Shown here: in pieces, positions 33,184 through 44,673 of the stretch
How positions within the stretch are numbered: the first letter of the stretch is position 1
How the letters are laid out: every line of letters begins with the position of its first letter
Notes under the pieces: model-generated
The model's input: the letters and a program-made list of their open reading frames with translations, nothing else
Databases searched by the model: none
What the model was told of the DNA's origin: nothing
Program-made: the position numbers and the translations under genes
Assembly (NCBI GenBank): GCA_949130495.1
Contig: OX422213.1
Span: 51,532,284 to 51,596,283 of the forward strand
DNA: 64,000 nucleotides
From: Sambucus nigra
Lineage: Eukaryota > Streptophyta > Magnoliopsida > Dipsacales > Adoxaceae
Reading direction: 5' to 3'

Positions 33184-35691
33184 ACCCACGAAATTTCAAG
33201 GGTTATATCAGATGTCTAAGGTTTCCTTCTAGGGTTAACACAACCAAAGACAAGTGACGGCCATAGGAGAGGGAAGGAGAGAGCTTTCAAAGCAAATTCT
33301 AGACCGAAAATTCATCCGGTTGCACCGCCACCACCACCACCACCAACGCGTAGATCGCGCGACGGGGAACACAACCACACCAAATTCATCCACAAATCAG
33401 AACTCTAAAATTTTCAGGCAAGTATTTATCTTGCTTATTTTCGTTAATTCATCGTTCATGTTAGTCTACTGTGATTAGGATGAGTTTGGTAGAAGAAAAT
33501 CCATGTTGGAGATAGGAAAATCACATGTAGTAATGATTTGAATGATAATCTGGAAACCCCTTCACATGTAGAGGCTTAACCACGAATTTATGATGAATTA
33601 GGAGTAGAAATTTCTGGAAAAGACTGATTAGAACCATGTTAAAGAAATTCTAGGGTTCTTGAGATTTATATGAGTTTTGGCCTATTAATCTATGGTTATT
33701 GATGAAAAATTGCATGCTTTACGTTGAAGATGTATAATATGGGTTTATACCATTTGTAGTACAAATTTTAGGGAGTTTGGGTGTGAAAAATCTGGATTTG
33801 ATTGAGGTTAGATTATGAAACCTGTAATTGTTAATCTGCAGAATTCGTATACCTGTTTGATCGATCGATCGATCCAGGAGTGTCGATCGATCGACCCCTT
33901 CTGGCAGACTCACATTTCGCTTTGAAAGTAGTTAAATTCAAATTAAATGAGTAAAAGTATTTGGACATCCTTATTAAAATAATTTGGCAGGTAAAGGAGA
34001 CCAGTAGGACTTATTAATAATTATGAGACCTTTAAGGTAAGACGAGATGTACATTTTTGGGATATTTACATATAAGGGACGATGAAATTATGCATTAAAG
34101 GGAGAGACGCGTAAAATAGTTAGGTTGGAAATTAGATGAGTACCTACTGAAATTCTACACTTGGGAGGATAGAGTCCATGAGTGTTACATAGTGATTTGG
34201 ATTAATCCCTCAAATTAAAGTAAGAGACGAACCATTATAAGTGATGACTAAATAATGAGAAATAAGGATAAATGTTATAATTATGGGTTATGAGATGAAC
34301 CTAAAGAGATATGGTAAAAGTAGTATATTTATATGACTGTGTTTATGCATATATTATATACGTGTGAAAATCATGCTCGCGCTACTTAATATCCCTGAGG
34401 TTACCACGCTATCTCGATGTGACTTTTACGGGGGATATTGACTCTTACCCAAGAAGATAGGAATCCAAGGTACAGGCTATCGTATCGATAGTCACGGTCC
34501 TAAGAGACGCGAGGGTTTGTGCTGACCTCTTGGTCTTGGAAACTATGCTTCGCCTCAATATTGTTTGTGTTTTGTTTAATACAGTTCGAGAGTGATTCTG
34601 AACTTGTATTTCCCTTAGTACGAGTGATACGGGGATTGGATAGCAGAGTATGCCCGCACCATAGTTTTTATGTGGGGTGCTGATAGAATATATATAATAT
34701 ACGAGTATTTAATATATATATGAATTTCTGAAATTTAGAATTTCCTACTGTATTTATGGTAAGTGAGAGATGAGTAATGATTTCAATTGAGAAATACCTG
34801 TTTCGAAAGTATAGTATATTTCTGGAAAACTTTATTAATAAATAAAGTCAATAATGAGAGTTTTGTAACTAAGTGAAATTTACTTCTTAAACAGTTGAAT
34901 TGTTTAGTTTAAACCTTACAAGTAACGTAAGATAAGATGAGTTAAACCGATGGGAAGGTTAGTACGATAGGTGTGCACATTAGAAGAGAGGTGAGAATTT
35001 TTTAAGAGAGTGTCGCACTAATATGTTGTTGCATTGGCCTGTAAACATTTTTAAATACTTGCTAAACAAATTTTAAATCATTTACACTATCGGGCTCTGA
35101 CCCGTCTCTATTTCTCCTCTCTCTCTTGTATATATATGTATATATTACAGGTGCCCAGCCACAGGGGCGTCTTGCATAGGATCCTTTGGAAGGAACGTGC
35201 TGCAACTTAGGTGGGAGTTGCAGGACTCTTGCTTAGACGACCTCATTCATTTGATTTCACTCTTAGCACTATTTATTTCAGTTGGGCTCGTGTCGCCCTT
35301 TTCATTTTTCAGTTATTTTATTGGATATTGTAATCCATTTATTTCCAGTACTTGCACTTTGGGATTTATTATTGCCAGGATGTTTTCATTTAAAATATTA
35401 AATGTTGGATTCAACTAGTTGAATGTTTGATTATTTGGATTGTATGTTCCAGGATAGTTGTGGTGTGACTATTAAATTGTGAATTACGAAAAGTTTTAAA
35501 TGTTGGTTTTTATAAAATAAAATTTGGAAATCAAAGTCTAAAATGGTTTTGACACTTAGCTTAATTATTTAGGGTGTTTAAATTGGAAAAGTATTTTTCG
35601 ACAGTGATGCTAAGAATGAACCAACTGTTCACCTTGATTTTAATTTAATAAAGGAGTGATCGCCCAATATTTAATTAGGTGGGGTGTCACA
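33184..35691 (+). mobile_element. 5' LTR of element B, left end missing
   Basis: The right 1.8 kb matches the 3' LTR. The left 670 bases (33184-33857) have no counterpart in the 3' LTR but resemble the corresponding section of the A LTR in layout. An expected start of several hundred bases, including TGTAATACC, has been lost at the joint with A. Confidence 0.85.
33858..33896. repeat. GATCGATC palindrome array in the 5' LTR of B
   Basis: Runs of TCGATCGATCGA stand at the place where the A LTR has its CGTTCGAACG array, followed by the shared phrase CTGGCAG. The 3' LTR copy (40751-40804) has three such blocks where this one has two. Confidence 0.85.
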
Positions 35692-35693
35692 GG

Positions 35694-35706
35694 TGGTATC
35701 AGAGCA
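35694..35706 (+). promoter_or_regulatory. Primer binding site of element B
   Basis: TGGTATCAGAGCA lies two bases after the LTR, as in A. Confidence 0.92.
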
Positions 35707-35894
35707 TCAGGTTCTAGTGTCCTTAGGATCTGTACGGCTTATTTCGCTTTCAGCTTAACATTTTTGCTATAGAGGCCTATTTTAGGATTGTTGTATTCTT
35801 GCTTTTACGTTTACGTCTTCAGCTATTTAAGATTTAGTAATAACTATAGACTAATAAATTTCTTCACGTTTCAGTAGCTCCGGCTCAGGGTAGG

Positions 35895-38800
35895 ATGAAT
35901 GCTAATGAGGTAGCCGCTATTGTTGCTCAGGCGGTGAATGCAGCGCTAGCGTTGGTACAGCAGGCTCCACCCCAGATTCAGGTAGTGGCGCCAGTACCTG
36001 CACAGCTTCCATCTGCATGGGAGCGGGTTAGGGATGCCTTTCAGAAGGCGCATCCCCCTGTGTTCTCGGGTAATTCAGATGTCATCAACGTCAGCCAATG
36101 GAAGAAAGATATCCAGCGGCATCTGCGCATGTATGAGTTCACAGACGTGCAAAAAATGTTATTGGCTTCCTTCAAGTTAGTGGGGGCCACTTTGCAGTGG
36201 TGGGAATCCACCACCACATTGGAGGAGAGGGATACGATCCCGATTTAGTCGTTCTGGGAACGGTTTGACCGCAAGTATTTTCCACCCGCCGTGAAAATTG
36301 AGATGAGGCAAAAATTACTAAACTTGAAGCAGGAGAATTCTACCGTTGCTGAGTATGAGGAGGAGTTCACGAGACTTCTCACCATAGTGCCAGATGAGGC
36401 ACCTACTGAGGGTAAGAAGATAATGTTGTTTGTGGACGTGTTAGCTTGGAGGATCCATCAGCATCTTATAGGGAATTTGTCTCTAAGTACCTTCACAGAT
36501 GTACTCAATGCTGCCTTACTACATTGCCAGGATCACGGCTTCCATATGCAGGGAAGCAAGCGAGCAGGAGAGTCCGGCCAGCCGGGCATGACAAGGGGTA
36601 GTGGCGCTGGTGGAGCACCGACATCCCAGGGACAGACTCGTCAGCATGAGCAGAGTTCCCATCAGGGGAACCCTGCCAAGCGCTTCCGATCAGGTGATTT
36701 TAGGCAGGGATTTGGGGGTTATAGGCAGGTTCAGCAGGGCCAGCAAGGCCAACACCGACAGCAGCAGGGCCAACAACGTTTTCACCAGGGCCAACAAGGC
36801 CAGTGGCAGGGTGGTAACGGCCAGCAGGGCCGTGGTTAGCAGGGTCAGAGGGGAGGTAACTTCAGAGGCCGATGTTTTATGTGCGGCAAGCATGGCCATA
36901 AGCGCCAGGATTGCCCAGAGGGTGATAGGTCCCCACAGCAGCAAGGTGCCCGTAATGAGCCACAGAGGCCACTCTTTTCAGCCGCGCTCCCAGCACCAGT
37001 CCTACCACCCATTCCAGCAGCTCCAGTACAGCAGGGGCAGTTACAGTATGGACGTGTCTATAATGTTCACCAGGCAGCAGCTCCGCAGGGACCACCCGCG
37101 ATTGAGGGTATGTTTCCTATCCATGGTACTATGGGTCGAGTTTTATTTGATACTGGGGCGACGCATTATTTCATAGCTACTCATTTTGCGAAGGCCTTAG
37201 GGTTATTAGCCACATCAGAGAGCAGTGTAGACTCACCACTGGGAAATGGTTCGCTTATTTTCTTTATATGCCGGGGTGTGGGGGTAGAGATTGGTAGCTT
37301 GGTATTACCTGCAGACATGTTAGTCTTAGATATGCATGAGCATGACGATATTATCGGTATGGATTGGCTCGCTGCTTACAGGGCCATGATAGATTATTTT
37401 GATGGGAGTATTATTTTTGCCATTCCGGGGTAAGAGATGTTTGTAGTGGCGATGCCTCGCCCAGAGGGAGGCTCGACCGCTCATTTGTATTACATAGAGG
37501 GGGATACCTCTAAAGAGGTTGTGATTCCCTTAGACTCGATCCTAGTTGTTCGTGAGTATTCCGATGTATTTCAGGAGATACCAAGCCTACCCCCCAGTCG
37601 AGAGATAGACTTTGTCATAGATTTATTATCGGATACTAGACCTATAGCACGCGCTCCATACCGTATGGCTCTGACGGAGATGCGAGAGTTACGAGATCAG
37701 ATAGAGCAGCTGTTAGGTCAGGGCTTCATTCGCAGGAGTAACTCACCTTGGGGCGCTCCAGTCTTGTTTGTGAAGAAGAGAGATGGTTCACTGAAGCTAT
37801 GTGTGGACTACCGGGAGTTGAGCAAGGTCACGATACAGAACCAGTATCTGTTGCCTCGAATCAATGATCTGTTCAACCAGCTGAGGGGATAAGCTTTCTT
37901 TTGAGGTCGGGGTACATCAGCTACGAATTAGGGAGCAGGATGTTTCAAAGACTGCTTTCTTTATGAGATACGGTACCTATGAGTTCAGCGTGATGCCATT
38001 TGGCCTCACAAATGCTCCAGCCGTGTTCATGGACTTAATGAACCGAGTGTTCAGAGAGTTCTTGGATCAGTTTGTCATCGTCTTCATAGATGACATTTTG
38101 ATATATTCACACTCCGAGGAGGAGCATGCCGAGCACTTGAGGCAGGTTCTTCAGACTCAACGAGAGCATTTTTTTTATGCTAAGTACGAGAAGTGCGGAT
38201 TCTGGTTGCGAGAAGTACAGTTCTTGGGGCATGTTGTTTCTGAGCAGGGGATAGCAATTGACCCGAGTAAAGTGTTAGCGGTGAGGGAGTGGGGATAGCC
38301 CACAACACCGACGGAAGTGCGTAGTTTCTTGGGGTTAACCGGATACTGCAGGAGATTCATTCGGGGATTCTCTAAAATAGTGGGTCCATTGATGAACCCG
38401 ACTCGCAAAGGGGTACCATATGTTTGGGATGATGCTTGTCAATTGGCTTTCGACGAGCTGAAAGACAAGCTTACTTCAGCACCAGTCCTTGTTTTACCGA
38501 AGCCGGGTGTGGAGTACCTGGTTTACACCGATGCCTCTTTACGGGGACTTGGGGGAGTACTTCAGCAGGAGGAGAAGGCTATAGCTTTTTCCTCTCGCAA
38601 GCTTAAGCCGCATGAGAAGAATTACCCCACCCATGACCTGGAGTTAGCAGCGGTCGTTTTTGCATTGAGGATATGAAGGCACTATTTATTGGGGGAGAAA
38701 TTCCGCTTGTTCACAGACCACAAGTCACTGCAGTACCTGTTCACTCAGCGAGAGCTGAATATGCGACAGCGCAGATGGTTAGAGTTTGTGAAGGACTATC

Positions 38801-40376
38801 AGTTCGACATACAGTACCATCCGGGGGAAGGCCAACGTAGTTGTTGATGCGTTGAGTCATAGACCGGTAGACGATGTAGCGGACATCTGGAAAGCAAAGT
38901 GGAAGGAGTTGGGTCACCAGGACGCATTAGCCCGTTCCTTCATATCTATTATGACAATGACACCCGAGATTGTTACGAGGGTGATACAGGCACAGACCGC
39001 AGACCCATTTTGCCAAGAACAGACTGTACGACTTTTAGCCGAAGGTGCTGAGTCCTATTCTGTTAGTTCTGATGGGGGTTTGAGGTTTAATGGGAGATTA
39101 GTGGTCCCAGAAGGATCAGAATTACGTCATGCAGTGATGACCCAGTCTCACGGGTCCCGATTTGCGGTACATCCTGGAGGAGATAAGATGTACCAGGATA
39201 TGAGGCGGCAATACTGGTGGAGTGGGATGAAAAATGACATTGCTGAGTTCGTGTCCAAGTGTTCTACCTGCCAGCTGGTAAAGGTGGACCATCAGAAACC
39301 GTCAGGGTTGCTTTAGCCATTGGAAATACCCGCGTGGAAGTGGGAGAGTATTTCCATGGATTTTATTGCAGGGTTGCCTACATCACAGCGGGGCCACGAC
39401 TCTATCTGGGTGATTGTAGACCGTTTGACCAAGGTGGCTCATTTTCTGTCGGTGCAGACAGACTATACCATGGGTCAGTATGCTCAGTTGTTCATTACTG
39501 AGATTGTCAGATTACATGGGGTGCCCCTGAATATTGTGTCAGATAGAGACAAGATTTTCGTGTCACGTTTCTGGGAGAGATTTCAGGAGGCTATGGGTAC
39601 TGAGTTGAGACTGAGTTCAACTTATCACCCACAGACAGATGGACAGACAGAGCGTACTAATAAGATGTTGGAGGATATGCTACGCATGTGTGTTCACGAT
39701 TGGCATGGCTCCATTCGAGGCTTTGTATGGCAGGCCTTGTCGTTTCCCAACTTGTTGACTCGAGGTGGGGGATAACAAGTTGCTAGGACCAGAGGTAATT
39801 CAGGAAACCTCCGCGAGGATTGAGATGATCAGGAGTCGCATTCGAGTAGCCCAGGACAGACAGAAAAGCTACGCCGATGCGAAACGGTTCTTCAGGGAGT
39901 TTAATGTGGGGGACCAAGTGTTACTACGTGTATCTCCTATGAAAGGAGTGATGAGGTTCGGGAAGAAAGAGGAATTGACCCCGAGGTACGTAGGACCACT
40001 CCCCATTATCGAGAGGATTGGGCCGATAGCATACAGATTGGGACTGCCAGAGCATTTACATCGCATTCACGATGTATTCCACATCTCGTCGTTGAGACGA
40101 TATCTTCGGGATGATATGACCCATACTCACATCGCGATAGATTAGATAGACTTACAGCCTGACAGCTCTTACGAGGAGAGATCAGTGGCTATCCTAGACC
40201 ATAGCGAGAGGATATTGAGGTCGAAGGTAGTTCCACTTGTACGGGTCCAGTGGGAACATCATAATGTGGAGGAATCCACTTGGGAGCATGAGGCAGATAT
40301 GCGCGAGAGATACCCAGATTTATTCTTACCAGGTATGCCTTATTTTTTGAATTTCGGGACGAAATTCCGTTATTAG
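35895..40376 (+). pseudogene. Element B gag-pol pseudogene
   Basis: Domains run in the same order as in A: capsid core (36100-36540), Q/G-rich linker, knuckle CMCGKHGHKRQDC type near 36877, protease DTGAT near 37152, RT with FIDD near 38090, RNase H YTDAS near 38525, integrase finger and core (39150-39690), chromodomain (40185-40340). Stops interrupt it at 36246, 36837, 37431, 38296, 38674, 39314 and 40143. A deletion near 37892 removes the RT block between the ARG and SGYHQL motifs. A frame change lies near 38831, and a deletion near 39700 removes the integrase C-terminal core. The original gag start is lost: the codons before MNANEVAAI do not align with A. It is clearly inactive. Confidence 0.93.
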
Positions 40377-40386
40377 GGGGGAAGTA
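40375..40386 (+). promoter_or_regulatory. Polypurine tract of element B
   Basis: AGGGGGGAAGTA lies directly before the LTR start, identical to the tract of A. Confidence 0.9.
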
Positions 40387-42613
40387 TGTAATACCCCGTA
40401 TTCGTATTTTTATGCTATATTAATTTGGGGATTTATTAAATTTAATGTGAGTTATTAATTTAATATAAATCCGAAAATTAATCACTTTATAATTATTAAC
40501 GTGATGTGTGTTAGTAATTATGGGAAACTTGTTGTTGAATATTACTAATGAGTAAAGTAATATAATCTTGTCTCTATTAAATGTCAAGAGTGAATAATGT
40601 GGAATATTCAACAACAAGTTTCCCATAATTACTAACTCACATCACGTTAATAATTATAAAGTGATTAATTTCTGGATTTATATTAAATTAATAACTCACC
40701 TTAAATTTAATAAATCCCCAAATTAATATAGCATAAAAATACGGGGTGAGTGTCGATCGATCGACGCATCGATCGATCGATCCCCTGCCCTCGATCGATC
40801 GACCCCTTCTGGCAGACTCACATTTCCCTTTGAAAGTAGTTAAATTCAAATTAAATGAGTAAAAGTATTTGGACATCCTTATTAAAATAATTTGGAAGGT
40901 AAAGGAGACCAGTAGGTCTTATTAATAATTATGAGACCTTTAAGGTAAGACGAGATGTACATTTTTGGGATATTTACATATAAGGGATGATGAAATTATG
41001 CATTAAAGGGAGAGACACGTAAAATAGTTACGTTGGAAGTTAGATGAGTACCTACTGAAATTCTACACTTGGGAGGATAGAGTCCATGAGTGTTACATAG
41101 TGAGTTGGATTAATCCCTCATATTAAAGTAAGAAATGAACCATTATGAGTGATGACTAAATAATGAGAAATAAGGATAAATGTTATAATTTTGGGTTATG
41201 AGATGAACCTAAAGAGATATGGTAAAAGTAGTATATTTATATGACTGTATTTATGCATATATTATATACGTGTGAAAATCATGCTCGCGCTACTTGCTAT
41301 CCCTGAGGTTACCGTGTTGGGATAGTCTTATCTTGATGTGACCTTTACGGGGGATATTGACTCGTACCCAAGAAGATAGGAATCCTAGGTACAGGCTATC
41401 GTATCGATAGTCATGGTCCTAAGAGACACGAGGGTATGTGCTGACCTCTTGGACTTGAAAACTATGTTTCGCCTCAATATTGTTTGTGTTTTGTTTAATA
41501 CAGTTCGAGAGTGATTCCGAACTTGTATTTTCCTTAGTACGAGTGATACGGGGATTGGATAGCAGAGTATGCCCGCACCATAGTTTTTATGTGGGGGTGC
41601 TGATAGAATATATATATTATACGAGTATTTAATATATATATTTGAATTTCTGAAATTTAGAATTTCCTACTGTGTTTATGGTAAGTGAGAGATGAGTAAT
41701 GATTTCAATTGAGAAATACCTGTTTCGAAAGTATAGTATATTTCTGAAAAACTTTATTAATAAATAAAGTCAATAATGAGAGCTTTGTAACTAAATGAAA
41801 TTTACTTCTTAAACAGTTGAATTGTTTAGTTTAAACCTTACAAGTAACCTAAGATAAGATGAGTTAAATCGATGGGAAGGTTAGTGCGATAGGTGTGCAC
41901 ATTAGAAGAGAGGTGAGAATTTCTCAAGAGAGTGTCGCACTAATATGTTGTTGCATTGACCTGTAAGCATTTTTAAATACTTGCTAAACAAATTTCAAAT
42001 CATTTACACTATCGGGCTCTGAACCGTCTCTATTTCTCCTCTCTCTCTTGTATATATATGTATATATTACAGGTACCCATCCACAGGGGCGTCTTGCATA
42101 GGATCCTTTGGAAGGAACGTCCTGCAGCTTAGGTGGGAGTTGCAGGCCTCTTACTTGGACGACCTCATTCATTTGATTCCACTCTTAGCACTATTTATTT
42201 CAGTTGGGCTCGTGTCGCCCTTTCCATTTTTCAGTTGTTTTATTGGATATTGTAATCCATTTATTTCTAGTACTTGCACTTTGGGATTTATTATTGCCAG
42301 GATGTTTTCATTTAAAATATTAAATGTTGGATTCAACTAGTTGAATGTTTGATAATTTGGATTGTATGTTCCAGGATAGTTGTGGTGTGACTATTAAATT
42401 GTGAATTACGAAAATTTTTAAATGTTGGTTTTTATAAAATAAAATTTGGAAATCAAAGTCTAAAATGGTTTTGACACTTAGCTTAATTATTTAGGGTGTT
42501 TAAATTGGAAAAGTATTTTTCGACAGTGATGCTAAGAATGAACCAACTGTTCACCTTGATTTTAATTTAATAAAGGAGTGATCGCCCAGTATTTAATTAG
42601 GTGGGGTGTCACA
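40387..42613 (+). mobile_element. 3' LTR of element B, internally rearranged
   Basis: It starts TGTAATACCCCG and ends GGGGTGTCACA. After about 150 bases the expected LTR text is replaced by an inverted copy of the LTR start (see 40393-40747). Normal LTR sequence then resumes at the GATCGATC array. The right flank (ATGTG) does not match the left flank of A (AAAAG). Confidence 0.9.
40393..40747. repeat. Large foldback: inverted duplication of the LTR start of B
   Basis: The arms 40393-40543 and 40603-40747 are nearly perfect inverted copies with a 59-base loop. The left arm has six extra bases (TCGTAT) near 40401. RNA from this region would form a hairpin of about 145 base pairs. Terminal target duplications typical of a MITE are absent and the arms are the LTR's own terminus, so this is a rearrangement and not a separate element. 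Confidence 0.9.
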
Positions 42614-42795
42614 ATGTGTGTATCTTTTTCGAGTCGTGTGAGCACACCCACTTTGTCTCACATTGATAGAGGTCATGAGAGCACCGGTGATGACTCGAGT
42701 GTTTTCAGTGGAGATGAGAGTGAGTTTGAGAGTGGAGATGAAAGTGAGCTCCAAAAAGCTTTTAGAAATTTGTATACCGAGACCTTGAAAACAAA
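42614..42795 (+). pseudogene. Gag middle segment of the GAG-only element
   Basis: The frame continues the copia-like Gag after the gypsy compound, with an acidic-serine stretch (DDSSVFSGDESEFESGDESE) that commonly separates capsid core and knuckle. It is interrupted at 42796 by the antisense solo LTR. Counting the frame across that insertion and one copy of its duplication shows it continues in phase at 44025. Confidence 0.8.
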
Positions 42796-44019
42796 TGTAA
42801 CACCCCGCCCGCCCGGGGAGAGCGAACGGCGCGCTAATGCGATAAAATAAATCCAAATTCACAAGTGACAAGGTATAGAGCATCTAAAAAAACCCACAAT
42901 AATATAAATCCACTAATCTCAATCTCTTCAATTACAACAAGTCTCTCGAATTAAATACAACAATTAACTCGAAAATAAAATACAAATCTCCAAAGCTCTA
43001 TACATCAAAATAATACAAATCTTTCCCAAACAATCCTCGCTAAAATCAATCTCCATAGCGCCTCAAAATCCGCACTAACCTGCCACTAAAAGAAAATATG
43101 GGGAAGTACACAATACGACAGGAAAGATGCTCAATAAATATATTAACGATGAATAAAGCGTAACAACACGAGTACGAATATTCAAATCAAAATGCAAATC
43201 TCAAAGAATTTATCAATATAATTTCTCAACAACACTTTAACCGGGTCACCAGGCCTCACCACATCCGTATATGCTTTATCAAACCATAGCCCGGGAAACA
43301 GGAATTTTGGCGGGTGCCCAACATCCGTGCCATATTAAAATCTCCTGACAACGTGCTCATAAATAATATAATGATACCACATGAATCAAAATAATTTCAA
43401 CAATTATTTTCCAGATTTCAATGAATTTAACAATTCCAATATGAGTTCAATTAAACAAGAATTCAAAGAGAATGACACTCGCGAGATTTAAGGAGCATAT
43501 TGTGTAAAACCCCATACCTCAAACCATGATGAGAAACCGACGATCACAACCTCAAGATCAACTCAAAAGATCTACAAAATCTCCTCCAAGAACCTCCAAC
43601 AAAATAGCCCCAAGAACACCTCTAATCTAAGGTTGGAACTCACAAATCCAAAATATAATTAAAAAGGAGAGGAATATAAAATATATTTGCTGCCAAAATT
43701 TGTGCTAAAAGTATGTTAAAAGGGTTGCCCAAGAATTCCTTTTATAATGCAAAGAAATGAAGAGTTGGAATCCAAAAGACTCCTTTAAATAAGGCAAAGA
43801 AATGAAGAGTTGGAAGTCAAAACAACACTAAGAGTTAAAAACATTTAAAAATCATTTTAAAATCCGTTTTAACTCCGATTTCAAAACCGTTGGAAATTCT
43901 CGCCTTTAAAAATAATATTCAACATATTTGAGCAATAAAAATAATTTTATCTCAAACTTTATTTTCCTCCATTTTCCAGAAATTAATTAAAATAGCCCAA
44001 AATTACGCGGGTTGTTACA
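42796..44019 (-). mobile_element. Solo LTR of a gypsy family, minus orientation
   Basis: A 1,224-base unit with TGTAACA...TGTTACA ends is flanked by a perfect 5-base duplication ACAAA (42791-42795 and 44020-44024). Read on the minus strand, it begins TGTAACAACCCG and ends CGGGGTGTTACA, the style of the A and B LTRs, so the element pointed left. The loss of its interior implies LTR-LTR recombination. Confidence 0.93.
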
Positions 44020-44024
44020 ACAAA

Positions 44025-44673
44025 GAAGTATAATAGAGATTTAGGTCGTCGGGTTTTAGATTTGGAGAGAGAGAAGGAGGTTATAATAAAGGAGAAGTGT
44101 GATTTGACCAACACGTTGTCTAGTCTTACGACACATGTATCCCAACTCGAGAGTGATCTCGAACGTGCCAGGGAGGTCAAAGTAAATTTTGAGAACACAC
44201 CTAAGAAGGTGGAAAAGGTGGTTCTTATGGGTAAAGGTGAGAGGTTAGGAATAAGTCATGACGGTGCTTTTACTTCCCAATTAGCACCCGAGATGGTTCC
44301 CACTTTAGTGTTAGATTCACGTGAGTCTCACCTTAACCCACCTAGGCGTCCCATTCTTATTAGGAGAGCGCATCCTAGAGTTTTTGAGAAAGGTGTTCCT
44401 AGGCCTATATATGTTTGTTCCCATTGCAGAAGGAGGTGACACCTTAGGGAATTTGGCTTTAAGTTGGGTTATGTGTCACGTTTTGCTACTACACGTGTTT
44501 CTGCCACACATGCACCCACAAATGATACTTTACATGCTCCTGGAGACTACATGAGAGAGTTTTCACATTTAGGTGAGCAAGTTAAGTTTTTGGTCAACAC
44601 TTCACAAAATCTGATGGAGGTTTTTCATAAGATGGCACCACCTTTGAAAAACCCATTCGCACCTAACGATTGA
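44025..44673 (+). pseudogene. Gag C-terminus of the GAG-only element, with a damaged zinc knuckle
   Basis: The Gag frame resumes with a predicted coiled coil (LDLEREKEVIIKEK, LESDLERARE). A knuckle-like block CSHCRRR-stop-HLREFG follows near 44417-44460. The CX2CX4HX4C pattern is visible, but a TGA at 44437 splits it and the last Cys is Gly. The frame then stays open to 44673 and ends FAPND. Copia Gag normally leads into protease here; in this element non-coding sequence follows. Confidence 0.75.

Larger units (their letters stand above)
33184..42613 (+). mobile_element. Tekay-type gypsy element B, decayed
   Basis: B comprises a left-truncated 5' LTR (33184-35691), primer site, gag-pol pseudogene (35895-40376), polypurine tract and a rearranged 3' LTR (40387-42613). 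The interior is related to A at protein level, and the LTRs share only conserved blocks (GGGCTCTGACCCGT, GGTGCCCAGCC, TGCATAGGAT, TTCGACAGTGATGCTAA). B is therefore a sister family, not a copy of A. Surviving LTR parts of B (33870-35691 and 40790-42613) are very similar to each other, so B was also young when rearranged. Confidence 0.9.

Noticed and set aside
40393..40747. The foldback as an inserted MITE
   Set aside because: The arms are the LTR's own start, no target duplication flanks it, and LTR sequence on its right is not contiguous with that on its left.
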